From positions 1-34,206 of the forward strand of contig DAOPZL010000032.1 of assembly GCA_035353395.1 (NCBI GenBank): a stretch of DNA of 34,206 nucleotides. Reading direction: 5' to 3'. Below the pieces are notes generated by a model. It did no database searches. It was not told the DNA's origin and worked only from the letters and a program-made list of their open reading frames with translations. Source of the DNA: UBA1801 sp035353395 (GTDB lineage Bacteria > Acidobacteriota > Holophagae > Holophagales > Holophagaceae). The first letter of the stretch is position 1. Each line of letters starts with the position of its first letter. This document shows positions 7,881 to 16,038 of the stretch, piece after piece. The position numbers and the translations under genes are program-made.

Positions 7881-8858
7881 TCAGAGGTTCTCCAGTTGGG
7901 GAAAATGGCAGCACACCGATCTGCCTCCATCCAGCTTGATCTCGGGGGGAACGCCCCGTTCGCAGATCGGCTGGCTTCTGGGACAGCGCGGCGAAAAGGC
8001 GCATCCGGACGGAAGATCCAGGAGGCTGGGCACCATCCCCGTGATCGGGTCGAGCCGGCGCTGGTCGGCTGACATCCGGGGGATCGAACCGAGCAGGCCG
8101 CGCGTATATGGGTGAGCCGGAGACTTGATCACCATCCGTTTCGGTCCGGTCTCGACGATTCTCCCGCAATACATGACCGCAATGCGGTGCGCCATGCGGG
8201 ATACCACCGCGAGGTCGTGGGTGATCAGGATCATCGAGGCTCCTGCCCTGGAGACGAGGCGCTCCATGAGGCGCAGGATCTGGGCCTGGATGGTGACATC
8301 GAGGGCGGTGGTCGGCTCGTCGGCGATGATGAGGCAGGGGTCCGCAGCCAGCGCGATCGCGATGACAACCCGCTGGCGCATGCCGCCCGAGAATTGATGG
8401 GGATACGATCTGAGCCGCTCCTCGGGATTGGTGATTCCGACCATGGCGAGCAGTTCTGCGCACCGGGCCTTCCTGCCCTTGTCGTCGAGGTCGGTATGGA
8501 GGAGGAGCATTTCCTCGATCTGGCTCCCGATGGTGTACAGAGGGTTAAGCGAGGTCATGGGGTCCTGGAAGATCATCGAGATCTCCTTGCCCCGGATCTT
8601 GAGCATGCTCCTCGCATCCAGGCCGGAGAGATCCCGGCCCTTGAACAGCACGCCATCGGAGGAGACAACACCGGGCTGCTCGATGAGGCGGAGGATGGAC
8701 AGATTCGCGACGGACTTTCCGCTGCCGGATTCTCCGACGATTCCCAGCACCTCGCCCTTGTCCAGATGGAAACTGATGCCGTCGACCGCGCGCACCCGCC
8801 CGCGGAACGTGTGGAAATCCGTTGTCAGGTTCTTTACTTCCAACAATCGTTCAGCCAT
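7881..8858 (-). CDS. dppD: Peptide ABC transporter ATP-binding protein (DppD/OppD type)
   Basis: A 325-residue ABC ATPase, the first of the pair in this importer. Walker A is GESGSGKSV, the Q-loop is MIFQDPMTSLNPLYTIG, the signature FSGGMRQRVVIAIAL, Walker B LIIADEP and the switch His in LITHDLA. The FSGGMRQR signature, against FSGGQRQR in the neighbour, is the usual difference between DppD- and DppF-type subunits. The C-terminal extension has GCAFSPRCPRSQPIC with the Cys-rich module of oligopeptide ATPases. ATG 8858 has AGGA eight bases upstream and lies ten bases after the dppC stop. It works in the cytoplasm as a heterodimer with the DppF-type protein. Confidence 0.93.
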   Translation of the reverse strand: MAERLLEVKNLTTDFHTFRGRVRAVDGISFHLDKGEVLGIVGESGSGKSVANLSILRLIEQPGVVSSDGVLFKGRDLSGLDARSMLKIRGKEISMIFQDPMTSLNPLYTIGSQIEEMLLLHTDLDDKGRKARCAELLAMVGITNPEERLRSYPHQFSGGMRQRVVIAIALAADPCLIIADEPTTALDVTIQAQILRLMERLVSRAGASMILITHDLAVVSRMAHRIAVMYCGRIVETGPKRMVIKSPAHPYTRGLLGSIPRMSADQRRLDPITGMVPSLLDLPSGCAFSPRCPRSQPICERGVPPEIKLDGGRSVCCHFPQLENL

Positions 8859-8868
8859 GTCGCGGTTC

Positions 8869-9786
8869 CTATTTCAACCTCGGGTTGAGCTCGTCCTTGA
8901 GAAAGTCTCCGAGCAGGTTGATCCCGAAGATCAGGACCATGATGAAGAGGCCCGGGAAGACCGCGACCCACCAATAGCCACTGAAGAGAACATCAAAACC
9001 GTTCTTCACGAGGAGGCCGAGCGAGGGCCGGGTCACGGGCACGCCCACCCCGAGGAAGCTCAAGGTTGCTTCGGCAAGGATGAAACCACCTACGTTGAGC
9101 GTGGATAGGACGATGATGGAGGTCGTGACGTTCGGGAGGACGTGCCTGACAAGGATGATCCGGTCCGGTAGACCGATGACCCTGGCGGCTTCAACGTACT
9201 CTTTCGCCTTGACGCCCAGCGTGTCCCCACGGACGGTCCGGGCGTAGACCACCCAGCTCACCGCGGTCAGGGCGATCAGGAGCTTGTCGATCCCACGGCC
9301 GAAGACCGACATCATGAACAGGGCGATCAGGATCGACGGGAACGAGAGCTCGATGTCGGCGATCCGCATGATGAGCGAGTCCAGCTTGCCTCCGTAATAT
9401 CCCGAGACGAGCCCCAGCGTCGTCCCGACGACGCAGGAGATCAGCACGCCGACGATTCCGATGAACAGGGAAATGCGGCATCCGTAAACCAGGCTGCTCA
9501 ATATGTCGCGCCCCTGGTTGTCCGTGCCAAGAGGGAACTTGAGGGAGCTGCCCGCGAACCCGATGGGGGGCTTGTAGGCGTCTGCCAGGTTGATTTCCTT
9601 GAGGTCGTACGGATTCTGGGGAACGACGTGCGGGCCGATGAGGACGACGAGCAGCGCGAAGACGATGATGATCGCGCCTGCGACCGCGCTGGGGTTGGAG
9701 AGGAAATCACGGGTGAACTCCGATGCGGCGATCCGCGAGAGCATGGAAGGATTTGAAGGGCCGCGGGTTTCCGCCCTGGATGGCAT
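8869..9786 (-). CDS. dppC: Peptide ABC transporter permease (DppC/OppC type)
   Basis: A 305-residue inner-membrane permease with a short N-terminal cytoplasmic segment and about six helices. It begins with the family's N-terminal helix (AGAIIIVFALLVVLIGPHVVP) and has the periplasmic LGTDNQGRDILSSLVYGCR motif that is diagnostic for DppC/OppC, then the EAA loop EYVEAARVIGLPDRIILVRHVLPN that docks on the ATPases. ATG 9786 is preferred because GAGG lies eight bases upstream; a GTG at 9795 overlaps the dppB stop but has no RBS. It forms the pore with the DppB-type subunit. Confidence 0.93.
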   Translation of the reverse strand: MPSRAETRGPSNPSMLSRIAASEFTRDFLSNPSAVAGAIIIVFALLVVLIGPHVVPQNPYDLKEINLADAYKPPIGFAGSSLKFPLGTDNQGRDILSSLVYGCRISLFIGIVGVLISCVVGTTLGLVSGYYGGKLDSLIMRIADIELSFPSILIALFMMSVFGRGIDKLLIALTAVSWVVYARTVRGDTLGVKAKEYVEAARVIGLPDRIILVRHVLPNVTTSIIVLSTLNVGGFILAEATLSFLGVGVPVTRPSLGLLVKNGFDVLFSGYWWVAVFPGLFIMVLIFGINLLGDFLKDELNPRLK

Positions 9787-9791
9787 GATTC

Positions 9792-10757
9792 TCACCTCAG
9801 ATCAATGCGTGGATCGATGATCGTATAGAGCATGTCCACGATGAAATTGAGCACAACGAAGAGCACCGCCGTGAGGAGAAGGTAGACGACGATCACCGGG
9901 CGGTCGGAGGCATAGATCGAGTCCATGAGAAGCTTGCCCAGCCCTGGCCAGGCGAAGATCGTCTCGGTCACGGTCGTGAACGCGATCAGGCTGCCGATTT
10001 CCATGCCGAACACGGTGACGACGGGAATGAGCGCATTCTTGAGCGCATGCTTGAACATGACGTCCCGCTCGGAAACCCCCTTGGCCCGGGCGAAACGGAT
10101 GAAATCATGACGCATGACTTCCATCATCCCAGCCCTGGTGAGGCGTATGAGCATGGCGAGGTTGGCGAATGCGAGCGTCAGCGCCGGAAGGATCATGTAG
10201 CGGATCCCGGCGGGATCGTTGATGCTCAGGCGAACCCCCATGACCACGGATGACGGCCCGCGTCCGGAGGAGGGGAGCCAGCCGAGGTTGACGGCAAAGA
10301 TCAGGATCAGCATCATCCCCACGAAGAACGTGGGCAGGGAGGCGCCGAACAGCGAGGAGGCCATGATGATCCGGCTGATCCCGCGCTTGGGGAATGCCCC
10401 GGCGAAAACGCCCAGAGGGATCGCAATCACGACGGCAAGAACGATCGAGACCGCCACCATCTCCAGCGTGGCCGGCAGGCGCTCCAGAATGAGCCCGATG
10501 ACCGGGATTTTGTACGTATAGGAATGCCCGAACTGCCCGTTCATCACGTTCTTCAGGAAAATCCAGTACTGCACCGGCAGAGGCTCGTTCAGGCCGAGCT
10601 GCTGCCTCACGAGCTCGCGCGTCCCGGCTGAGGCCTTCTCCGAGACCATCATGTTCACCGGATCGCCGATGTACGTGGTCAGGCAGAAGATGACGACAGA
10701 AACCACCGCGAGCACGATCGCGGCGTGCGCAATCCGCTTGATGATGTAATTGATCAT
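9792..10757 (-). CDS. dppB: Peptide ABC transporter permease (DppB/OppB type)
   Basis: A 321-residue inner-membrane permease. The N-terminus NYIIKRIAHAAIVLAVVSVV, the segment LGLNEPLPVQYWIFLKNVMNGQFGHSY and the EAA loop DFIRFARAKGVSERDVMFKHALKN are standard for DppB/OppB, as is the C-terminal FAWPGLGKLLMDSIYASDRPV. About six helices are predicted. ATG 10757 has GGAG five bases upstream. An 87-base spacer with a hairpin separates it from the binding-protein gene; all later genes of the operon are tightly packed. Confidence 0.93.
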   Translation of the reverse strand: MINYIIKRIAHAAIVLAVVSVVIFCLTTYIGDPVNMMVSEKASAGTRELVRQQLGLNEPLPVQYWIFLKNVMNGQFGHSYTYKIPVIGLILERLPATLEMVAVSIVLAVVIAIPLGVFAGAFPKRGISRIIMASSLFGASLPTFFVGMMLILIFAVNLGWLPSSGRGPSSVVMGVRLSINDPAGIRYMILPALTLAFANLAMLIRLTRAGMMEVMRHDFIRFARAKGVSERDVMFKHALKNALIPVVTVFGMEIGSLIAFTTVTETIFAWPGLGKLLMDSIYASDRPVIVVYLLLTAVLFVVLNFIVDMLYTIIDPRIDLR

Positions 10758-10776
10758 CGAGACTCCGAATTTCGTC

Positions 10777-10841
10777 CATCGCGAAGGGGCCGCCGGGACC
10801 TGGAGCCGGAAGGCTCGATCCCGGGGCCTCTTCTCGCGATG
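10777..10841 (-). other. Imperfect hairpin between binding-protein and permease genes
   Basis: CATCGCGA (10777-10784) and TCGCGATG (10834-10841) form a perfect 8-bp outer stem, and the GC-rich interior can pair further with bulges. There is no T-run, so it is not a standard terminator. Stem-loops at this position often protect binding-protein mRNA from decay or reduce read-through, so the binding protein is made in excess of the permease; that role is inferred here. Confidence 0.5.
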
Positions 10842-10844
10842 CGC

Positions 10845-12422
10845 CTACTTGTTGAATCGAATGTACCAAGCGTAGAAGACATCATCCGCGCGCGGCGTGT
10901 ACTGGATGGACTTCTTCATCGCGTAGTTTTCCTGCGTCATGTATAGGGGGATGTAGGCGCAGTCGTCCACCGCGGCGATCTTGTCCGCCTTGGCAACGAG
11001 CTGTGCGCGCTTGGTCTTGTCGGGAAGGTAGTAGGCCGAGTCGATGAGCTTGTCGACTTCCTTGTTGCTGTAGAAGCCGCGGTTGCCGGAACCATAGCCC
11101 GGTTTGCCTTCATAGGTGTAGACCATGTCGGCGAGAAGCACGAGTCCTTCACCCGAGTTGTCGGCCCAGCTGGTGAGGAAGAAGCTCGACTTGCTCTTGG
11201 AGGGGCCGCCGCTGTAGTACTCGGACAGCATGGACTTGGGCATGAGGTTCAACTCGACCTTGACGCCCACCTTTTCGAGATATCCGGCCACTGCCTGAGC
11301 GACTTGCGTGTCGTTGACGAAGCGGTTGTTGGGGGCGTCCAGGCGGACCGTGAAGCCGTTCGGATAGCCCGCCTCCGCGAGCAGTTTCTTGGCCAGCGAG
11401 GGGTCGTAGGCCAGGCGCTGACGTTTCGTGTAGCCCACGTAGATCGGCGGCATGTAGGTGTTGGTGGGATAGGCATGCCCGTTCTGCACGAACTTGATGA
11501 TCTCGTCGGCGTTGATGGCATGGTAGAACGCCTGACGCACCTTGAGCTTCTTGAAAGGATTCGGTCCGGGCACCCCCGGAGTGGAATCGCGGTTCTGGTC
11601 GAAGTTCAGGAACACGCACCGGAGTCCTGGCTTTCCGAGGACGGCGAGCTTGGGGTTCGACTTCAGGTTGTCGAGATCCCGGACGGGAACATTGAGGACC
11701 AGGTCGGCGTCGCCGGAGAGGATGGCCGCCGTGCGGGTCGCGTCGTTCGAGATCGGGCGGATCCGGACCTTGCTCATTTCCGGCTTCGGCCCCCAATACC
11801 CTTCGTAGCGGGCCAGGTCCAGATGGTCCTCCTTCACGTGCTCGACGAAACGGAGGGGGCCTGTCCCGTTCGGGTTGGCCGAGATCTGTTCCGAGTTCAT
11901 GTTCTGGCACGTTTCCTTGTCCAGGATCACCACGTCCTTGAGGCTGCAGGAGAACGTGGGATATGGCACCTTGGTCTTCAGCTGGACCGTGTAGTCGTCG
12001 ATCTTCTTCACGCTGTCCAGCTGCATGAGGTAGACGTTGATCTCGAGCGTCTGGTCCTTCAGGATCCGCTCCATCGTGTAGACGACGTCATCGGCGGTGA
12101 ACGGTTTCCCGTTGTGGAACTTGACCCCCTTCCGGAGCTTGAATTTCCAGGTCCGGCCGTCGGGCAGCACCTGCCAGCTCTCCGCCAGGCAGGGGATGGG
12201 CTTCAGGTTCACATCGGCGGCAATCAGGGGCTCGTAGATCTGCTCGGCGTAGACCAGCTCGACAGAATCCTTGAGGTGCGGATCGAGGCTCGAGGCGTCC
12301 TGCTGCATGGCGACGACCACCGTCCTCCCCTGATCGGTTCCGGTCGAGCCTTTGCTTCCGGCAACGAGGCTCAATGAACCAAGACAGAGCAAAGTTGCCA
12401 AGTGTAGTGGAAGTTTATTCAT
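10845..12422 (-). CDS. dppA: Extracellular peptide-binding protein (SBP family 5, DppA type)
   Basis: A 525-residue solute-binding protein for the Dpp-type importer. It has a signal peptide (MNKLPLHLATLLCLGSLSLVAG) and family landmarks: QQDASSLDPHLKDSVE, YEPLIAADVNLKPIPCLAESW, GRTWKFKLRKGVKFHNGKPFTADDVVYT, and KLKVRQAFYHAINADEII. It would bind di- or oligopeptides in the periplasm. ATG 12422 has AAGGAG seven bases upstream; the frame extends to 12455 but the signal peptide fits the chosen start. It is the first gene of the minus-strand operon and lies about 360 bases downstream of a sigma-54 promoter. Members also bind nickel, opines or other small ligands, so the D-peptide specificity is inferred from the neighbouring enzymes. 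The symbol is used in the E. coli sense and must not be confused with B. subtilis DppA, the M55 peptidase. Confidence 0.92.
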   Translation of the reverse strand: MNKLPLHLATLLCLGSLSLVAGSKGSTGTDQGRTVVVAMQQDASSLDPHLKDSVELVYAEQIYEPLIAADVNLKPIPCLAESWQVLPDGRTWKFKLRKGVKFHNGKPFTADDVVYTMERILKDQTLEINVYLMQLDSVKKIDDYTVQLKTKVPYPTFSCSLKDVVILDKETCQNMNSEQISANPNGTGPLRFVEHVKEDHLDLARYEGYWGPKPEMSKVRIRPISNDATRTAAILSGDADLVLNVPVRDLDNLKSNPKLAVLGKPGLRCVFLNFDQNRDSTPGVPGPNPFKKLKVRQAFYHAINADEIIKFVQNGHAYPTNTYMPPIYVGYTKRQRLAYDPSLAKKLLAEAGYPNGFTVRLDAPNNRFVNDTQVAQAVAGYLEKVGVKVELNLMPKSMLSEYYSGGPSKSKSSFFLTSWADNSGEGLVLLADMVYTYEGKPGYGSGNRGFYSNKEVDKLIDSAYYLPDKTKRAQLVAKADKIAAVDDCAYIPLYMTQENYAMKKSIQYTPRADDVFYAWYIRFNK

Positions 12423-12789
12423 GACTTCTCTCCTTGTGTTGGCGGTCGTGATCAATTGGATTGCGTAAAATAGATCTCGCTTCTATTGCTGCGCCAGGAA
12501 TGCGCGCAGAAGTGGGTTCTCGTCCGCGGAGCAGGCTTGGCGATGACCTTGCTGCCTTCCCGGAAGCCGTTTCGTCGGGATACGGTGGAGTCGCGGAGCT
12601 GTCACGCTTCATCGGGGCTGTTCCTGGATCGCCTGGGGTATGCTCGGGCAGGCATGGACTGGACAAAGCATGTCCTCTCGGCTTCATGGGCCGATAGATT
12701 CATGCACGCGTATATGGATAATGATAAAAATTATTAAGTTATCATCAGAGATGAGGGCGAAGATCGAAGAGTGCTCGGCAAGCGTCAAA

Positions 12790-12805
12790 TGCAAGCGCAG
12801 TGCCA
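12790..12805 (-). promoter_or_regulatory. Sigma-54 (-24/-12) promoter of the peptide-import operon
   Basis: Read on the minus strand this is TGGCACTGCGCTTGCA, preceded by C and followed by TTT: CTGGCAC-N5-TTGCATTT. It matches the RpoN consensus TGGCAC-N5-TTGCA at every fixed position, with the invariant GG and GC separated by ten bases. Transcription should start near 12779 and run into dppA. The nearby sigma-54 activator gene supports the call. Confidence 0.85.
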
Positions 12806-12941
12806 GAATGGATCGGCGCGCCTGGGGAAAGATTATTTCCTACTGGGATGCTGGACATCAGCCTCGATGCGCGCAAACACCCGAAGATCAGAAGAGGGTG
12901 TTGGGCCCGCCAGGAGGATCCGAGTGTTCCTGGGTTCTGCG

Positions 12942-12983
12942 TATTGGTGAATCTGGTTCTTGAAAAAGCCAGATTCGCCAATA
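12942..12983. promoter_or_regulatory. Dyad A: candidate activator site upstream of dpp promoter
   Basis: Arms TATTGGTGAATCTGG (12942-12956) and CCAGATTCGCCAATA (12969-12983) are inverted copies with 14 of 15 positions matching, separated by 12 bases. The centre is about 159 bp upstream of the -24 GG of the minus-strand promoter. It lies outside both predicted transcripts, so it should act as DNA, not as an RNA hairpin. Position and symmetry suit an upstream activating sequence for an enhancer-binding protein. Confidence 0.7.
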
Positions 12984-13093
12984 TCTCAGCCTTCATGGGT
13001 GATGAGGCAAGGCCATGCTGTCCAGGCAGCAGCCGCTCCTCCCGGCGTCCAGGACATCCTCGCCCTGGCTGTCCTGCCGGGAATCGGGGCTAT

Positions 13094-13112
13094 TGGTCAA
13101 TTCGGTTGACCA
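13094..13112. promoter_or_regulatory. Dyad B: candidate activator site upstream of the cysK-like promoter
   Basis: TGGTCAATTCGGTTGACCA is a perfect 7-bp dyad around five bases. The sequence from 13091, TATTGGTCAATTCGG, matches the left arm of dyad A at 12 of 15 positions. Its centre is about 161 bp upstream of the -24 GG of the plus-strand promoter, mirroring the distance of dyad A from its own promoter. Confidence 0.65.
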
Positions 13113-13261
13113 GATCCGCCTCATGCGCCAGATGCAGGATTCTGGAGCCTATTTCAGCAAGGCGGAGCATGCACCGGCCCCTCCGGCCCGTCCACCCGCC
13201 GGCAGCGCAACGGGACGCCCGGCCTGGGAGCGTCCATGCCAGAAATGCGTGATTTCGATCC

Positions 13262-13278
13262 TTGGCATGGGGATTGCC
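13262..13278 (+). promoter_or_regulatory. Sigma-54 (-24/-12) promoter of the PLP-enzyme/M55 operon
   Basis: TTGGCATGGGGATTGCC has GG at 13264-13265 and GC at 13276-13277, ten bases between them, and TGGCAT-N5-TTGC close to the RpoN consensus (TGGCAC-N5-TTGC). Transcription would start near 13289, about 400 bases before the cysteine-synthase-like gene. It is slightly weaker than the opposite promoter, with T for C at the end of the -24 box. Confidence 0.75.
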
Positions 13279-13691
13279 CTTTAGCTCAACACTCATGGCC
13301 CCGGACCTCTCGTCTCGGGGCTTCCGGACAGGAAGAACAGCCGCCGGACGGTCTTCAGGCATGGCCGCTCCAGCGCACGAAGGACAAGGAACAGAATGGA
13401 ATCCTCACCCATCACTGGCTGGACCTGGAATCCCCCTTGACCGGCCATCGAGAGCCCGGTCAGCCCCTCTCCTCGCTCATCCCGCTCCAGGAACCATGGA
13501 GCCGGGGGTCGCACGCAGGCACCCGCGCGCATGCCGAGGCGGTCTGCACGATCCTGAAGACCATGGACAGCCTTGCCCGATGCACGCTCACGGGCAGGGA
13601 AGCCCTCGGCCTGGAGGTCTGCCAGGGCGGCCTGGCGCCGCTGACTCTTCCTTCCGCGCATTCTCTTTCCACCCCATAAGGAGTCATACGA

Positions 13692-14714
13692 ATGACCGCA
13701 CCATCCAGATCCAGCAGCATGCTCGACCAGATCGGTCACACGCCTCTGGTGAAACTGAACCGAGTCACCAGAGACTGCGAGTTCGACGTCTACCTGAAAC
13801 TGGAGTACCTGAACCCCAGCGGCAGCCTGAAGGACCGGATCGCCCTGCGGATGATCGAACAGGCCGAGAAGCAAGGGCGGATCCAGCCCGGGAAGACCAC
13901 CATTGTCGAGGCGACGACCGGCAACACGGGCATCGCGATGTCGTTCGTCGCCGCCGTGAAAGGATATCGCATGGTCATCCTGGCTCCGAGCGAGACCAGC
14001 GAGCATGAGCGCCTTCGGATCATGCAGGCCTACGGCGCGGATGTGAGACTGGTCGACGTGTCCGAAACCTCGAAAGAATTCCCCACCCTGCCGAGAGTCG
14101 TGCAGGATGAGCGAAGCGTGCATGGGGGATACGTCGAATTCATCCCGAGAAAGATGTGCAGGAAGATGGAAGCCGAGAGCGCCGATGTATGGTGGGCCCG
14201 GCAGTTCAGCTCGCCGGACAATGTCGGGGCACATGAATTCACCACCGGGGTGGAGATCCTCGAGCAGACCCGGGGGCTCGATCTTCGCCTGTTCGTGGCC
14301 TCCGTCGGCACGGGAGGAACCGTGGCCGGCGTCTCCAAGGCTCTCCGGAAGGAGCTTCCATCCATCCACGTGGTCGCCTTGGAACCTGCAGGCCACCCGA
14401 TCCTCTCCGGCGGCGGCGAGATCGTTGTCGAAGGAATCACGGACGGAATCGAACATGATCTCGTCCTGCAGGGGTTCGGCAATCCAAGTTCCCTGCTGGA
14501 TGGCCTGGAAATGGTGGAGAACGAGCAGGCGATTCTGATGGCGCGCAGGCTGTGCACCGAGGAAGGCCTGTTCTGCGGCGTGTCCTCCGGGGCCAACGTG
14601 CACGGCGCCATCCAGGCAGGCAAGCGCCTTGGGCTCGGCAAGGGCGCGTGCGTGGTCACGGTAGCCCCCGACCACCGCGACCGCTACCTCACCGAGCTCC
14701 GCTACATCACCTAG
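13692..14714 (+). CDS. Cysteine-synthase-like PLP enzyme (fold type II)
   Basis: A 340-residue member of the cysteine synthase/cystathionine beta-synthase family. PLP would be bound by Lys47 in NPSGSLKDRI; TTGNTG (75-80) and GTGGT (206-210) bind substrate carboxylate and cofactor phosphate; RQFSSPDNVGAHEFTTGVEILEQT and GVSSGAN are further family landmarks. Family members catalyse beta-replacement or beta-elimination on Ser, O-acetyl-Ser, Cys or related amino acids. Residues about 125-165 carry a longer, basic insert than in standard CysK, so the substrate may differ. ATG 13692 has AAGGAG eight bases upstream. It is the first gene of a three-gene operon with a C-S lyase and a D-aminopeptidase, which suggests a catabolic lyase or transsulfuration role; this is inference. 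Confidence 0.85.
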   Translation: MTAPSRSSSMLDQIGHTPLVKLNRVTRDCEFDVYLKLEYLNPSGSLKDRIALRMIEQAEKQGRIQPGKTTIVEATTGNTGIAMSFVAAVKGYRMVILAPSETSEHERLRIMQAYGADVRLVDVSETSKEFPTLPRVVQDERSVHGGYVEFIPRKMCRKMEAESADVWWARQFSSPDNVGAHEFTTGVEILEQTRGLDLRLFVASVGTGGTVAGVSKALRKELPSIHVVALEPAGHPILSGGGEIVVEGITDGIEHDLVLQGFGNPSSLLDGLEMVENEQAILMARRLCTEEGLFCGVSSGANVHGAIQAGKRLGLGKGACVVTVAPDHRDRYLTELRYIT

Positions 14715-14772
14715 AGTTCTCCACTTCTTCCATGTGGACCGGCCGGGGGCACAAATACGCTGGATGGATATG

Positions 14773-15942
14773 ATGCACTACGACTTCGATACACCCTATG
14801 AACGCCGGGGGACCCGTTCCTTCAAGTGGGACTACAACGACAAGTATTTCGGAGCGAAGGATGTCCTCCCCTTCTGGGCGTCCGACATGGACCTGCCGTG
14901 CGCGGAACCGATCGTTTCCGCGCTCCGGAGCAGAGTGGAACACAGGATCTACGGCTATACGGAACGCAGCTCCGAGTTCCGCGAAGCCATCGTCCACTGG
15001 CTGAAGGAACGGCATGCGTGGCAGGTTGATCCGGACTGGCTGGTGTTCTGCCCGCCCGGCATCATCCCCGCGATCGATCTCCTCCTGGACCTCAAGGGAG
15101 AGCCGGGCTCGGGCGTGGTCATGCAGACGCCGGGCTATCAACCGCTCGCCGACATGGCTGGCAGGTCCCACCGGGTCGTCCTGAACCCGCTCGCCCAGAA
15201 GGGTGCGGACTTCGAACTCGACTTCGATCATCTCGAAACGTGTTTCAACCCAGGTACGCGCATGATGGTGTGGTGCAGCCCGCATAGTCCCACGGGGCGC
15301 GTCTGGACCCTGGAGGAGCTCGGGAGGGTCGCCGAGATCTGCAGTCGAAAGGATGTGTTCGTCGTCTCAGACGAGATATTCGCGGACCTGCTCCTGTTCG
15401 GCCATCACCACCATCCCTTCGGGTCCCTTCCCGGCGACGCCGGCTACCGGTCTGCAACCTGCATCTCGGCCGGGAAGACATTCAACATCTCGGGACTGCT
15501 GCTCGCGACTCTGATCATCCAGGATCCAGCCTTGCGGGAGGCCTTCAACCGCCGGCTCAGCATCATCCAGATGACCCAGGGGAACCTGTTCGGCGAGGAA
15601 GCTACCCTCGCCGCCTATCAACATGGAAGGGAATGGCTGGATCAGGTTCTCCGGTATGTGGAAGGGAATGTCCAGTTCGTCCGCGATTTCTCGGAGGCAT
15701 ACCTCCCGGATGTCCAGGTGACCCGCCCCCAGGGCACGTACAACGTATGGATGGACATGACCCGGATCGGGAAACCGGCCGGGGAGATGAACCGGCTGAT
15801 GGCTCACGAGGTGCGCGTCGCGCTCTCCGAAGGCCGCAACTACGGGATGGACACCGCATGCTACCGGATGAGCCTGGCCTGCCCGCGGACGTACGTGGAG
15901 ATGGCCATGAGCCGGATGCGAACCCATCTGGGCAGGACGTGA
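14773..15942 (+). CDS. MalY/PatB-type C-S beta-lyase or aminotransferase
   Basis: A 389-residue fold-type I PLP enzyme. The start HYDFDTPYERRGTRSFKWD and PFWASDMDLP are signatures of the MalY/PatB branch, whose members split cystathionine and related thioether or thiol amino acids to pyruvate, ammonia and a thiol. The PLP lysine is Lys235 in SAGKTFNISG, the ring-contact Asp is in VSDEIF, and the carboxylate-binding Arg lies in CYRMSLACPR. The usual HNPTGR turn reads H171-S172-P-T-G-R, so the conserved Asn that contacts the PLP O3' is Ser. ATG 14773 is chosen by alignment with family N-termini; in-frame starts at 14770, 14764 and GTG 14734 are possible, and no start has a strong RBS. It is the second gene of its operon. 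Confidence 0.85.
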   Translation: MHYDFDTPYERRGTRSFKWDYNDKYFGAKDVLPFWASDMDLPCAEPIVSALRSRVEHRIYGYTERSSEFREAIVHWLKERHAWQVDPDWLVFCPPGIIPAIDLLLDLKGEPGSGVVMQTPGYQPLADMAGRSHRVVLNPLAQKGADFELDFDHLETCFNPGTRMMVWCSPHSPTGRVWTLEELGRVAEICSRKDVFVVSDEIFADLLLFGHHHHPFGSLPGDAGYRSATCISAGKTFNISGLLLATLIIQDPALREAFNRRLSIIQMTQGNLFGEEATLAAYQHGREWLDQVLRYVEGNVQFVRDFSEAYLPDVQVTRPQGTYNVWMDMTRIGKPAGEMNRLMAHEVRVALSEGRNYGMDTACYRMSLACPRTYVEMAMSRMRTHLGRT

Positions 15943-16038
15943 CGGCTTTGGTTCCGCTTGACCACGAACCGGAGTCCAGCCCTCTGTTTCGGCAGCACGG
16001 TCCAGGCTGGTTTCCCGCTCGCCAGAGGAGATCGTCAT

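Larger units (their letters stand above)
12423..13691. other. Divergent regulatory region, 1.27 kb, no gene
   Basis: The stretch separates the peptide-import operon from the PLP-enzyme operon. It contains outward-facing sigma-54 promoters at 12790-12805 and 13262-13278 and two related dyads at 12942-12983 and 13094-13112. An AT-rich patch with a 7-bp inverted repeat (ATGATAA 12721-12727, TTATCAT 12739-12745) lies in the leader of the minus-strand operon. Both leaders are long (about 360 and 400 bases). ORFs in them have shadow-like composition and I see no leader peptide or known riboswitch. Confidence 0.7.

Noticed and set aside
13019..13080. Bulged inverted repeat (GGCAG-CAGCC with GGCTGTCCTGCC) between the dyads
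   Set aside because: Two-base bulge, long spacer and GC-rich context make it likely by chance; it lacks the shared TATTGG motif.
12640..13679. Small ORFs in the divergent regulatory region
   Set aside because: No ribosome-binding sites with protein-like composition, and they overlap the promoters and dyads.
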